Assembly (NCBI GenBank): GCA_944319795.1
Contig: CALUFA010000014.1
Location: 1-62,681 of the forward strand
Source: an uncultured Prevotella sp.
GTDB lineage: Bacteria > Bacteroidota > Bacteroidia > Bacteroidales > Bacteroidaceae
Length of the DNA: 62,681 nucleotides
Direction: 5' to 3'
A program made the translations under genes and the position numbers. The notes beneath the pieces are model-generated. The model had not been told where the DNA came from and searched no databases. It worked only from the letters and a program-made list of their open reading frames with translations. Positions 52,899-61,263 of this stretch are shown here, piece by piece. Position 1 is the stretch's first letter; each line of letters starts with the position of its first letter.

Positions 52899-53435
52899 AT
52901 GAGGAAACTACGTGTTACAGAGATGAACCGTCTGACCGTCGACGAGTTCAAGAGTTCGGATAAGATGCCGCTGACGGTCGTCTTGGACGACGTGCGGAGC
53001 ATGTACAACGTCGGTTCGGTGTTGCGCTCGTGCGACGCCTTCCGCGTGGAGACCGTGTGGCTGTGCGGCATCACGGCCGTGCCGCCCCACCCCGAGATTC
53101 ACAAGACGGCGCTCGGGGCCGAGGACAGCGTTGAGTGGCGCTACTTCGAGTCGGCCGCCGAAGCCGTGGCCGAGCTCAAGCGGCGCGGCGTAAGGGTGAT
53201 GGCCGTGGAGCAGTGCGAGGGCAGCACGATGCTCGACGGGTTCCGCCCCGAGCAGGGCGCGGCCTACGCCGTCGTGTTGGGCAACGAGGTGAAAGGCGTA
53301 AGCCAGGAAGTGGTCGACGCCTGCGACGGCTGCCTCGAGATACCGCAGTACGGCACGAAGCACTCGCTCAACGTGTCGGTTACGGCCGGCATCGTTGTTT
53401 GGCACTTCTGCCATTTCTTAATGCATAATTCATAA
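52899..53435 (+). CDS. TrmH/SpoU-family RNA methyltransferase
   Basis: A 178-residue SPOUT methylase acting on ribose 2'-OH groups of tRNA or rRNA. Motif 1 is near VRSMYNVGSVLRSCDAF (about 33-49), motif 2 is VVLGNEVKGVS and motif 3 is LNVSVTAGIVVW. No extra RNA-binding domain. ATG 52899 (MRKLRVTEMNRL) is chosen although the frame continues upstream through the family A repeat. The C-terminal LMHNS and stop come from a family D unit. The target nucleotide is unknown. Confidence 0.9.
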   Translation: MRKLRVTEMNRLTVDEFKSSDKMPLTVVLDDVRSMYNVGSVLRSCDAFRVETVWLCGITAVPPHPEIHKTALGAEDSVEWRYFESAAEAVAELKRRGVRVMAVEQCEGSTMLDGFRPEQGAAYAVVLGNEVKGVSQEVVDACDGCLEIPQYGTKHSLNVSVTAGIVVWHFCHFLMHNS

Positions 53436-53590
53436 TGCATAATGCACAATAGGCTGCGCATTTCATAATGCATAATGCATAATTCATAATGCATAATAGG
53501 CTGCGCATGGTATGTTGGTGCGTTCAAACCCTTCATCCATGCGCAGCCTATTGTGCATTATGCATTATGAATTATGCATTAAGAATTATG
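53419..53590. repeat. Family D inverted repeat between convergent genes
   Basis: ATGCATAATTCATAATGC units with inner arm AATAGGCTGCGCATG and their inverses. It supplies the last codons and stops of both the TrmH-type gene (LMHNS) and the marC-type gene (IHNS). Confidence 0.8.
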
Positions 53591-54217
53591 AATTATATCG
53601 ACGAGTATCGGTTTCATTCCGCCGACGAAGCATTCAACGGCGATAACCATTAGCAGCAGGCCCATGAGGCGCATCATTACGTTGTTGCCCGTCTCGCCGA
53701 GCACGCCGACGAGGCGCGTGGATGCGCGCAGTATGAAGTAAGTAAGGATGTAGATGAAGGCTATCGAGCCTATCAGGATGCACTTCATCGCCGGCGTGTG
53801 GGCGTCGCTCATCAGCACGATGGCGTTGGCAATGGCGCCCGGGCCGCAGAGCATGGGTATGCCCAAGGGGGTTATCGATATGTCGTCGACGTAGGTCTTT
53901 ATCTCGTTCTCTTTCAGCTTGACGTGCGTGTAGCGGGCTTGGAGCATGTCGTAGCCGATCTTGAATATCACCACGCCGCCGGCTATGCGGAAACCGTTGG
54001 TGGATATGCCGAAGAACATGAAGATGAACTGGCCGGCGAAGGTGAACACGATGAGGATGAGGAAGGCCGTGATCGTGGCCCGCTTGACTATCGAGCGGCG
54101 CTGCCCCTCGCTCAGGCCCTGGGTCATGGTGAGGAACACGGGCATCGTGCCGAGCGGATTGGCAAGGGTGAAGATCGACGTCAGGCACAACAGTGCGTAA
54201 GGAAGTAATGTTTCCAT
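53579..54217 (-). CDS. MarC family inner-membrane protein
   Basis: A 212-residue membrane protein with six hydrophobic segments and the family blocks ANPLGTMPVFL (about 19-29) and PLGIPMLCGPGAIAN (about 117-131). MarC/UPF0056 proteins have no settled function; an earlier link to multiple antibiotic resistance was not upheld. A TATTTTTG box (54235-54242) gives a short leader of about 11 nt. The C-terminal residues IIHNS and stop come from the family D repeat shared with the convergent gene. Confidence 0.88.
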   Translation of the reverse strand: METLLPYALLCLTSIFTLANPLGTMPVFLTMTQGLSEGQRRSIVKRATITAFLILIVFTFAGQFIFMFFGISTNGFRIAGGVVIFKIGYDMLQARYTHVKLKENEIKTYVDDISITPLGIPMLCGPGAIANAIVLMSDAHTPAMKCILIGSIAFIYILTYFILRASTRLVGVLGETGNNVMMRLMGLLLMVIAVECFVGGMKPILVDIIHNS

Positions 54218-54248
54218 AGTCTTGAATTTTTTTGCAAAAATACAAATA

Positions 54249-54455
54249 AAAGTGAAAAGCGGAAAAGTTAAGAGTTAAAAGTTAAAAGTGAAGAGTGAAG
54301 AATCCATTTGCTTAGAAACCTTTATGCAGCATTTGGATTCCTCACTCTTCACTTTTAACTCTTGACTTAACCGCAAATGGATTCTTCATTCTTCACTTTT
54401 AACCCTTAACTTAACCGCAAATGGATTCTTCACTCTTCACTTTTAACTTTTAACT
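54249..54455. repeat. Family B repeat cluster
   Basis: AGTTAAAAGTGAAGAGTGAAG-type heptamers with GAATCCATTTG, then three inverse arms TGGATTCTTCACTCTTCAC in a row. One left arm and several right arms show local duplication. 54456-54558 carries an imperfect -7 box (TTCCTTTGC, about 54520) for the next gene. Confidence 0.75.
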
Positions 54456-54558
54456 CTTCCGTAGGGTTTTCCCCACCGATTTTAGGGCAATTCCTTTGGG
54501 TTTGTCGATAATTTTTCGTTCCTTTGCAGTCAGAATAACATTAAAAACGACATTTATC

Positions 54559-55260
54559 ATGAAACGACTTATCTCACTCGCGCTGCTCGCCGTCGCGCTG
54601 ATACTGCCGGCGTCGGCGCAAAACTACCGCTGCAGCAGATATTACAACCACGGCTCGGGCCGGCTCGACTACGGCTACGGAGGCGGCGGATGGTACGACG
54701 CCGGAGAGATGTACTACGGACTTAGGATAGGCCCGTCGTTCTCGAAGGTGAACTCAGACGACGCCGACCTCGACGGCGGCAACTGGCAGACTGGGCTCAA
54801 CATCGCCGCGCTTATGGGCATACCGCTCACCAACGAGATGCCGCTGTTCATCGAGACCGGACTGGCCTACACCGAGAAGGGCGGCAAGAAGAAGGTGACG
54901 AGCTTCAACGGCGAAAGGAAGAAGATGACCTACGACCTGAACTACCTCGAAGTGCCCATCGTGCTGAAATACATCTTCAACATCGACGACCACTTCAGCA
55001 TACACCCCTACTTCGGCGGATACTTAGCGTGCGGCGTAGGCGGCAAGGTGAAGAACTACGAGGAGCGCAAGGCGTTCAGCTCGTTCTCCGACGAGGCGTT
55101 CCAGAGGTTCGACGGCGGACTGCGCTTCGGATGCGGCGCCGGCTACGACATATTCTACCTCGAACTGGCCTTCGACCTCGGACTGTCGAACATCTGCCAC
55201 GACATGTTCGACACGTCGCGCAACCGCAGCCTCACGCTCAACTTCGGAGTGAACTTTTGA
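54559..55260 (+). CDS. Outer-membrane beta-barrel protein (porin-like)
   Basis: A 233-residue protein with signal peptide MKRLISLALLAVALILPASAQ and a mature part of about eight to ten amphipathic strands ending in aromatic LTLNFGVNF, the pattern of the OMP_b-brl_2 family. A glycine/tyrosine-rich start (GYGGGGWYD) precedes the barrel. Probably a small outer-membrane barrel of unknown role. Start at ATG 54559; the open frame upstream crosses the promoter. A family D repeat begins right at the stop codon. Confidence 0.85.
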   Translation: MKRLISLALLAVALILPASAQNYRCSRYYNHGSGRLDYGYGGGGWYDAGEMYYGLRIGPSFSKVNSDDADLDGGNWQTGLNIAALMGIPLTNEMPLFIETGLAYTEKGGKKKVTSFNGERKKMTYDLNYLEVPIVLKYIFNIDDHFSIHPYFGGYLACGVGGKVKNYEERKAFSSFSDEAFQRFDGGLRFGCGAGYDIFYLELAFDLGLSNICHDMFDTSRNRSLTLNFGVNF

Positions 55261-55475
55261 CAATGCACAATTCATAATGCATAATTCTTTCAATGCATAA
55301 TTCATAATGCATAATGCACAATAGGCTGCGCGTTCATTAATGCATAATTCATAATGCACAATAGGCTGCGCATGGATGAAGTATTTTAAACATACCAACA
55401 TTCCGTGCGCAGCCTATTGTGCATTATGCATTATGAATTATGCATTAAAAGAATTATGCATTATGAATTAAGGGA
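55258..55475. repeat. Family D inverted repeat
   Basis: Units AATTCATAATGCATAATG and inner arm AATAGGCTGCGC with the inverse. It lies between convergent genes and carries the stop of the response regulator (SSLNS-stop). Confidence 0.8.
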
Positions 55476-56126
55476 TGAATCCGAGGCGTTGATGTATCCG
55501 CGGGCCACGGCCTTCACCATCAGGTCGGCTATGTTGCGCGCGCCGAGCTTGGCGAAGAGGCGCTTGCGGTGGGTCTCTACGGTGTTTTCCGAGATGAACA
55601 GCATCGAGGCAATCTCTTTCGACGTATATCCGCGGGCGAGCGCCTTGAGGATGTCTATCTCGCGTTCAGACGGGTGCTCGATGCGCTGGTGGTAGCTCGA
55701 CAGTTTCTTCTTAAGCCCCGGGCAGAAGTATTGCTCGCCGTTGGCTACGGCCGTGATGGCGTCGACCATCTGCATGAAGTCGGTCGACTTGAACATTATC
55801 GCGTTCACGCCCTTGTCGAGCATGCGCCTCAGCAGCCAAATCTCCTCGTGTATGGTGTTGACTATTATCTTGGCGCCGGCATGCGCCTGGCGGATGATGT
55901 CGATAAGCTCGAAGCCGTCGATGTCGGGCATGCCGATGTCGACGATATACACGTCGAAATGCTTGCAGGGCAGCACGTTGACAAGGTCGGCGGCGTGCAG
56001 GAAAGTCTCCACTCCCTCTACGCCGCACCCCCTCATCAGGCTCTTGAACCCTTCGAGTATGAGTGCATGGTCGTCGACTACCGCAACCGACAGACTTTGT
56101 AACAAATATTTTTGCGCCTCGTTCAC
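55461..56126 (-). CDS. NarL/UhpA-type response regulator
   Basis: A 221-residue two-component regulator. The receiver domain (about 13-130) has the acidic pair in VAVVDDH, the phospho-acceptor Asp in YIVDIGMPDIDGF and the Lys in MFKST. The LuxR-type HTH domain (about 150-215) has SEREIDILKALARGYTSKEI and SENTVETHRKRL. The start is uncertain: a good promoter (56132-56161) predicts transcription at about 56125, where an in-frame GTG (56126) would give a leaderless message. ATG codons at 56153 and 56204 lie upstream of that point, the second in repeat DNA. The kinase at 56607-58745 is the likely partner. The C-terminal SSLNS and stop come from a family D repeat. Confidence 0.85.
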   Translation of the reverse strand: MNEAQKYLLQSLSVAVVDDHALILEGFKSLMRGCGVEGVETFLHAADLVNVLPCKHFDVYIVDIGMPDIDGFELIDIIRQAHAGAKIIVNTIHEEIWLLRRMLDKGVNAIMFKSTDFMQMVDAITAVANGEQYFCPGLKKKLSSYHQRIEHPSEREIDILKALARGYTSKEIASMLFISENTVETHRKRLFAKLGARNIADLMVKAVARGYINASDSSLNS

Positions 56127-56131
56127 AGGGG

Positions 56132-56161
56132 CAAAATTATACCATACATTCATAATAGCAA
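56132..56161 (-). promoter_or_regulatory. Promoter of the response regulator gene
   Basis: TTG (56161-56159), 19 bases, TAATTTTG (56139-56132) on the minus strand. Confidence 0.6.
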
Positions 56162-56183
56162 TAACGGAAATCCGTGGTTTTTT

Positions 56184-56274
56184 ATTAATGCATAATTCTT
56201 TCAATGCACAATTCTTTCAATGCATAATTCTTTCAATGCATAATTCATAATGCATAATGCACAATAGGCTGCGC
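56184..56274. repeat. Family D units
   Basis: ATGCATAATTCTTTCA units in tandem, then TAATGCACAATAGGCTGCGC. They are the left arm of a palindrome whose right arm is at 56560-56628. Confidence 0.7.
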
Positions 56275-56308
56275 AGTGCCGGCGGCTATTTAATACGGGC
56301 TATCTAAT

Positions 56309-56530
56309 ACGTGAGTTCGGTATAAGGATTATTTCGTGTTGTATTGGCTTTAAGAAGTCTGTGGCATTCTGTCATTCCGGGCCGGGACCCGGAATCCTGT
56401 GTATGCAACCAAATTGTTGACGAAAGTGTGTTTCCTGGATTCCGGGTCCCGGCCCGGAATGACGGAATGCCACCGACTTCTTACGCTTTAAAATGATTTC
56501 ATTTTCTTATTTCTTATACCGAACTCACGT
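56309..56530. mobile_element. Palindromic element F flanked by 9-bp direct repeats
   Basis: Terminal inverted repeats ACGTGAGTTCGGTATA and TATACCGAACTCACGT, inner arms with the CCGGGCCGGGACCCGG core. TATCTAATA stands on both sides (56301-56309 and 56530-56538), as expected for a target-site duplication. The element sits in the middle of the family D palindrome between kinase and regulator genes. Confidence 0.75.
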
Positions 56531-56577
56531 ATCTAATAATAGAATAGGTGGGCATGAAACCTTCATGGCGCAGCCCG

Positions 56578-56628
56578 ATTATGCATTGTGCATTATGAAT
56601 TATGCATTAATTGTGCATTGAAAAAATG
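56578..56628. repeat. Family D units at the kinase gene end
   Basis: ATGCATTGTGCATTATGAAT units; they encode the last residues (FSMHN) and stop of the kinase. Confidence 0.7.
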
Positions 56629-58745
56629 AATTTCACGATGTTCTTACCGTCGGCGCGCTCGAAGGCCAGCTTGCCGCCTACCGAGTCGGCACGCTGCTTC
56701 ATGGTGCGCCTGCCGATGCCGGCGCCCGGCTTGCCGCCGGCGTTGCCGTCGTCGGCCACGGCGAGCGTAAGCACTCCGCCGTCGAGGCCCAGCGCAACGC
56801 TTACCCTGCCGGCGCCCGAGTGCTTCAAGGCGTTGGCCAGCGCCTCTTGCGTTATGCGGTAAAGCTCGAGGGCCACGGCGTCGGCCACGCCGCCCCAGTC
56901 GGCGTCAGCCGGCTCGGCCGCGAACGTTATGTCGCATCCCGACGCCTCGGCCGTGCGCGCTACGTAGTCTTCAAGCACGAGGCTTATGTCGGCATAGCTG
57001 AACTCGGGCGGCATCAACTCGTGCGAAATCCTACGAGCACGCTCGCGGCACTCCCTCAACATGCTTACGGTTTTTTCAGCAGACGAGTCGACTTGCTTTT
57101 CAGCAGACGAGTCGACAAGCAGACCAGCAGACGAGCAGACTTGCTTTTCAGCAGACGAGTCGACAAGCAGACCAGCAGACGAGGAGACTTGCTTTTCAGC
57201 AGACGAGTCGACAAGCAGACCAGCAGACGAGGAGATTTGCCCTGTCTGCTTGTCTGCTAATAGCTCGTCTGCTAATGGCTCGTCTGCTTGTCTGCTCGTC
57301 TGCTTGTCTGCTGATAACTTGTCTGCTAATGGCTTGTCTGCTCGTCTGCTCGTCTGCTTGTCTGCTGATAACTTGTCTGCTAATGGCTTGTCTGCTGATA
57401 ACTTGTCTGCTGATAACTTGTCTGCTAATGGCTTGTCTGCTTGTCTGCTGATAACTTGTCTGCTGATAACTTGTCTGCTTAAAACCAATTCGACGGTGTA
57501 TAGGTCGTTGCAAACGCCGTCGTGCAGCTCCTTGGCCAGCCTGAGGCGCTCGCTCTCAAGGCCCTCCACGTAGCGCTGCGTAAGGCGGCGGTCGGTGTCG
57601 GCCTTAAGCCGGGCGAACTCGGCCTCGCGCTCGCGAGCCTTGCGCCGCTGCGCCTGCACGTACATCGAGACGAGCACTACGCATACGAGCATCACCAAGG
57701 CGGCGAAGGCCAGGTACATGCGCGTCCGCGCCAGGTCGGCCTCGCTGCGCGCCAGGGCGAGCTCCTTCTCCTTGGCTTGGTATTTAACGTCGAGCTCGCG
57801 CATGCTCTCGGCCTTGTCAGCCTCGAACAGGCTGTCCTTCAGCGCCGCCGCCTTGCCGAGGCACTCGTAAGCCTTGCGCCACTCGCCCAGCCCGGCCCAG
57901 GCGTCGTGCATGTTGTTGTAACAGTCGTAAACCACGAAAGGCATGCCGTCGACGCCCTTCGTCGACAGTATCTTGTCAAACAGCGCTATGGCCTGGCGCC
58001 ACCGCCCGTGGTTCATCTCCAGGCTGCACATTATCTGGTAGTAAGCAACCAACGCCATCGTGTCGCCCACCTTGCCCTCAAGCTCACGGCAGCGCCCGCG
58101 CCACAGGGCCTCGGCTTCGCCGCCGCCCGAGCGGTCGGCCACGGCCACCATGTAGGCCGCCGCGCTCAGCGCCGAGGCGTGATCGCCCCCGGCTACGGCC
58201 GTAGAGTATGCCTCAGACAGCATGGCCGAGGCCGCCGCGTTGTCGCCGCACATCAGCATTATGAGCCCGTCTTGCGCCAGCAGCTGCGCCTTGAAAGCCT
58301 TGTCGGAGCAGCGCCCGGCCCACTCGGCCGCCAGCCGGGCGTAATACGCCGCCTCCTTCTTGTGCTGCAAGTCTACGTGCAGCGTGGCCAAGTTGAGGTA
58401 AAGCCCGGCGGCCTCCTGCCGCCCCTGCTCGCCGGCGCGCCGGCGGTAACCCTCGGTGGTGCACATGGCCAGGGCCTCGCCGTAGCGCGCGAGCGCCTCG
58501 TCGAGCCTGCCCATCGTGCGCAGGTAAACGCCCATCGACGAGTAAAGCCCTACCAGCGCCACCGTGTCGCGCCCTCTTAGCGCCGCCTCTGCGGCCTCGG
58601 CCGCAACGGTCAGCGCCGAGTCGTTCTTGCCCTCGGAGTGCAACGCGTCGGCCCTCCGCCTAAGCCCGTCGACGTCGGCGGCGCAATACGCCGCCACGGC
58701 CGACAACACTAAAAACACTGTAACGAAAATCCTTCTAAACGTCAT
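56607..58745 (-). CDS. TPR sensor histidine kinase with repeat-derived insertion
   Basis: A 712-residue membrane kinase. Signal peptide, periplasmic TPR repeats (about 25-320), one membrane helix (about 338-358), coiled coil, then a HisKA_3 helix with the phospho-acceptor His408 in AKELHDGVCND and an HATPase_c domain (about 610-700) with ITQEALANALKHS and DDGNAGGKPGAGIG. It should phosphorylate the NarL-type regulator at 55461. Striking: residues about 422-558 (ADKLS, ADKPL and SSAGLLVDSSAEKQV repeats) are encoded by a family A repeat and lie in the turn between the two DHp helices, where homologues have a short loop. The frame is kept. The C-terminal SMHN and stop are also repeat-derived. 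Confidence 0.88.
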   Translation of the reverse strand: MTFRRIFVTVFLVLSAVAAYCAADVDGLRRRADALHSEGKNDSALTVAAEAAEAALRGRDTVALVGLYSSMGVYLRTMGRLDEALARYGEALAMCTTEGYRRRAGEQGRQEAAGLYLNLATLHVDLQHKKEAAYYARLAAEWAGRCSDKAFKAQLLAQDGLIMLMCGDNAAASAMLSEAYSTAVAGGDHASALSAAAYMVAVADRSGGGEAEALWRGRCRELEGKVGDTMALVAYYQIMCSLEMNHGRWRQAIALFDKILSTKGVDGMPFVVYDCYNNMHDAWAGLGEWRKAYECLGKAAALKDSLFEADKAESMRELDVKYQAKEKELALARSEADLARTRMYLAFAALVMLVCVVLVSMYVQAQRRKAREREAEFARLKADTDRRLTQRYVEGLESERLRLAKELHDGVCNDLYTVELVLSRQVISRQVISRQADKPLADKLSADKLSADKPLADKLSADKQTSRRADKPLADKLSADKQTSRQADEPLADELLADKQTGQISSSAGLLVDSSAEKQVSSSAGLLVDSSAEKQVCSSAGLLVDSSAEKQVDSSAEKTVSMLRECRERARRISHELMPPEFSYADISLVLEDYVARTAEASGCDITFAAEPADADWGGVADAVALELYRITQEALANALKHSGAGRVSVALGLDGGVLTLAVADDGNAGGKPGAGIGRRTMKQRADSVGGKLAFERADGKNIVKFIFSMHN
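57074..57483. repeat. Family A repeat inside the kinase gene
   Basis: The right half consists of 15-base units TTGTCTGCTGATAAC and TTGTCTGCTAATGGC mixed with 8-base TYGTCTGC units. The left half consists of three 48-base units TTTTCAGCAGACGAGTCGAC.... Unit lengths of 15, 24 and 48 keep the frame. The two halves are partly inverse to each other. Confidence 0.85.
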
Positions 58746-58774
58746 AGCTGCAGGTAATTAAGGTTATCTGCTGA

Positions 58775-58805
58775 CAAAGATAAGCAAAACACGGCAAAAC
58801 GCAAA
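58775..58805 (-). promoter_or_regulatory. Promoter of the sensor kinase gene
   Basis: TTTG (58805-58802), 19 bases, TATCTTTG (58782-58775) on the minus strand; leader about 22 nt. The -33 box lies in the left copy of a 30-base direct repeat that flanks the element at 58839-59046. Confidence 0.7.
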
Positions 58806-58838
58806 ACAAAAAACAAAAACAAAATATGAATATCCGCA

Positions 58839-59046
58839 ATGAATATCCGCATTTGCCCAATGCCTTCACCATCTTGAAAGAAGTCGTCAGCATACTGTCA
58901 TTCCGGGCCGGGACCCGGAATCCAGTTTATACACTCAGGTTGTTATGAATGGGTGATTTCTGGATTCCGGGTCCCGGCCCGGAATGACAGTATGCTGACG
59001 ACTTCTTTCAAGATGGTGAAGACATTGGGCAAATGCGGATATTCAT
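58839..59046. mobile_element. Palindromic element F with 87-base arms
   Basis: Arms 58839-58925 and 58960-59046 differ at one base. The 34-base loop is identical to that of the copy at 31511-31718. An exact 30-base direct repeat (AAGCAAAACACGGCAAAACG...) stands at 58782-58811 and 59048-59077, as if the target had been duplicated. No gene in 58746-59354. Confidence 0.8.
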
Positions 59047-59104
59047 AAAGCAAAACACGGCAAAACGCAAAACAAAACACGGCAAAACGCAGCCCGAAAC
59101 ACGG

Positions 59105-59165
59105 CCTTCAGCCGGCCAAGAAGCCGCCTTTGGCCGTCAGGGCCGCCAGCGGGCTAAAGGCGGCT
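59105..59165. repeat. Family G hairpin
   Basis: AAGAAGCCGCCTTTGGCC and GGGCTAAAGGCGGCTTCTT face each other, followed by TTTT. Confidence 0.6.
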
Positions 59166-59250
59166 TCTTTTCCGCCGTGCGCCCTCGGGCGGCTTAAGGG
59201 CGCGCCGCAGGGCCGCCGGAAGGGCAAAAACCGTGAAAAACGGCCGCGCG

Positions 59251-59283
59251 TTGTCACTTTTTCCGATATTTTATATATTTTTG
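59251..59283 (+). promoter_or_regulatory. Promoter of the DUF6377 gene
   Basis: TTG (59251-59253), 22 bases, TATTTTTG (59276-59283). Spacing is slightly long. Confidence 0.45.
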
Positions 59284-59354
59284 CAATCGTAACCACGGCT
59301 GCCAAGCCATGCGTAGGAAACATACACTTAACAATGCCGCCCTCTGCAAGCACT

Positions 59355-61001
59355 ATGAAAATAAGATTCATAACCAACCGTTACGTGCGCAGGGCATGCC
59401 TGCTTGCAGTCATGTCGGCCTGCGCCACGGCGGCTCTGCCGTCGGCCCCGGGGCCCGACGGCCTGCTCGGCGAGCTCGACCGCACGCTTGCCGACAGCCG
59501 CAAGTACGTAGCCGGGCGCCAGTCGGTGCTCGACTCGCTGAAGGCCGTCATCGCCCGCACGTCCGACGACGCCGGGCGCTACCGCCTTACGGGCAAGCTG
59601 CGCGAGATGTACGTCCCGTTCAACCTCGACACCGCCCTCCACCTCGCCAACATGAAAATGGCCGCGGCGGAGCGCCTCGGCAACCGCCGCTACATGCTCG
59701 ACGCGCAGATGAACATAGCCGAGGCCACCGGGGCGCAAGGCATGTACAAGGAGGCGCTCGAATACATGGAGGGCGTCGACAAGGGCAAGCTCGACATCTA
59801 CCAGATAGAATACTACTACCACGTATACCGCCTGATATACGGCCTCATGGCCGACAACTGCGCCAACGAGGCCGCCAAGCGCAAGTACGCGGCGCGCACC
59901 GACGCCTACCGCGACTCGCTCTTAGTGGTAAACCCGCCGGGGTCGTTCAACCACGTAATAGTGCAAGCCGACAAGGACAACGCCATGAGGCGCTACGACG
60001 TGGCCATAAGCAACCTCAACAAGGCTTACCGCCACTTCACCGCCACGCACGACCGCGCCCTCATCCACTACTCGCTCGCAATGGCATACGGGGGCAAGGG
60101 CGACAGGGAGAACGAGAAGAAGCACCTCGCCCTGTCGGCCATCGGCGACCTGAAGTCGGGCATACGCGAATACACGTCGCTGCGCAAGCTCGCCGTGCTG
60201 CTTTACAAGGAGGGCGACATCGACCGCGCCTACGCCTACATGACGCGCTGCATGGACGACGCCGCGGCCTGCAACTCGATATGGCGCATATACGAAGTGC
60301 AGAAGGCCTTCGCCATAATCAACAAGGCTTACCACGCCAAGCTCGACCGCCAGCGCCGCGTCATAATGTGCTCGCTCGTGTCGATAATCCTGCTCTCTCT
60401 GTTCCTCGTGGCCGCCGTGCTGCTGATAAAGAAGCAGGTGCGCCGGGCAACGGCCGCCAGGCTCGAGGCGCAGAGGGCCAACGCCAGCCTGAAGGAGCTC
60501 AACGCCGAGCTGTCGGAAAGCTCGCGCATCAAGGAGGAATACATAGCCCACTACATCGACCGCTGCTCGCTCTACATCGAGAAGATGGACAACTACCGCA
60601 AGCACCTGCAGAAGATAGCCGCCAAGGGCGGGGCGAAGGAGCTTTACGGCGAGCTGCGCTCCACCGAGACCATCGACGCCGAGCTTAAGGAGTTTTACGC
60701 GCACTTCGACGACTCGTTCCTCAAGCTCTTCCCGACGTTCGTCGAAGACTTCAACGCCCTGCTGCGCCCCGAAGCCCGCGTACACCTGAAACCGGGCGAG
60801 AAGCTCAACACCGAGCTGCGCATCTTCGCGCTCGTGCGCCTCGGCATCGCCAGCTCTACTAAGATAGCCAGCTTCCTGCGCTACTCGGTAACGACGATAT
60901 ACAACTACCGCGTGAAGCTGCGCAACGGCGCCGAGGGCGACCGCGACAAGTTCGACGAGGCCGTAATGAGGATAGGAAGAACCGATCCCGGCGTAAGGTA
61001 A
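59355..61001 (+). CDS. DUF6377 TPR membrane regulator
   Basis: A 548-residue protein of the Bacteroidales DUF6377 family. Signal peptide (about 1-28), periplasmic TPR-like helices (about 35-330), a membrane helix (about 336-358, CSLVSIILLSLFLVAAVLLI), coiled coil, and a C-terminal domain whose end (RLGIASSTKIASFLRYSVTT, then YNYRVKLRN) looks like a helix-turn-helix. Such proteins often stand beside glycan-use genes and are thought to regulate them. Here GH97 follows on the same strand after a terminator, so GH97 is a likely target. Start at ATG 59355; ATG 59337 is possible. Confidence 0.85.
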   Translation: MKIRFITNRYVRRACLLAVMSACATAALPSAPGPDGLLGELDRTLADSRKYVAGRQSVLDSLKAVIARTSDDAGRYRLTGKLREMYVPFNLDTALHLANMKMAAAERLGNRRYMLDAQMNIAEATGAQGMYKEALEYMEGVDKGKLDIYQIEYYYHVYRLIYGLMADNCANEAAKRKYAARTDAYRDSLLVVNPPGSFNHVIVQADKDNAMRRYDVAISNLNKAYRHFTATHDRALIHYSLAMAYGGKGDRENEKKHLALSAIGDLKSGIREYTSLRKLAVLLYKEGDIDRAYAYMTRCMDDAAACNSIWRIYEVQKAFAIINKAYHAKLDRQRRVIMCSLVSIILLSLFLVAAVLLIKKQVRRATAARLEAQRANASLKELNAELSESSRIKEEYIAHYIDRCSLYIEKMDNYRKHLQKIAAKGGAKELYGELRSTETIDAELKEFYAHFDDSFLKLFPTFVEDFNALLRPEARVHLKPGEKLNTELRIFALVRLGIASSTKIASFLRYSVTTIYNYRVKLRNGAEGDRDKFDEAVMRIGRTDPGVR

Positions 61002-61010
61002 CACCACCGC

Positions 61011-61054
61011 AACGTTTCAAAAGCACTACTTTTTTGCTTTTGAAACGTTTTTGT
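61011..61054 (+). terminator. Terminator after the DUF6377 gene
   Basis: AACGTTTCAAAAGCA (61011-61025) and TGCTTTTGAAACGTT (61035-61049) form a 15-bp stem followed by TTTTG. Confidence 0.8.
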
Positions 61055-61147
61055 AACATACTGTTTTACAAGTGTTTACGTAAAACACGCACCTACTGCG
61101 GCCTACTTTTTCCCTAAAATACGTAACGGGCGTACCGCTTAAATACT

Positions 61148-61155
61148 TAATTTTG
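61148..61155 (+). promoter_or_regulatory. Candidate -7 box of the GH97 gene
   Basis: TAATTTTG, giving a leader of about 108 nt. No clear -33 box, which would suit a gene that needs an activator. Confidence 0.4.
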
Positions 61156-61263
61156 CACCGCAGCCTAAGCAAAGGCCGCGAGTGGACAGCCGCGGCACGC
61201 AATGCGCCGCCGCACGCGCAACCTGACCTGACAAGACCGGAAACTTTACCTATAAAAACATAA

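Noticed and set aside
57074-57483. Possible break that makes the kinase a pseudogene
   Set aside because: The whole stretch is open, in frame, and both flanking domain parts are intact with their key residues.
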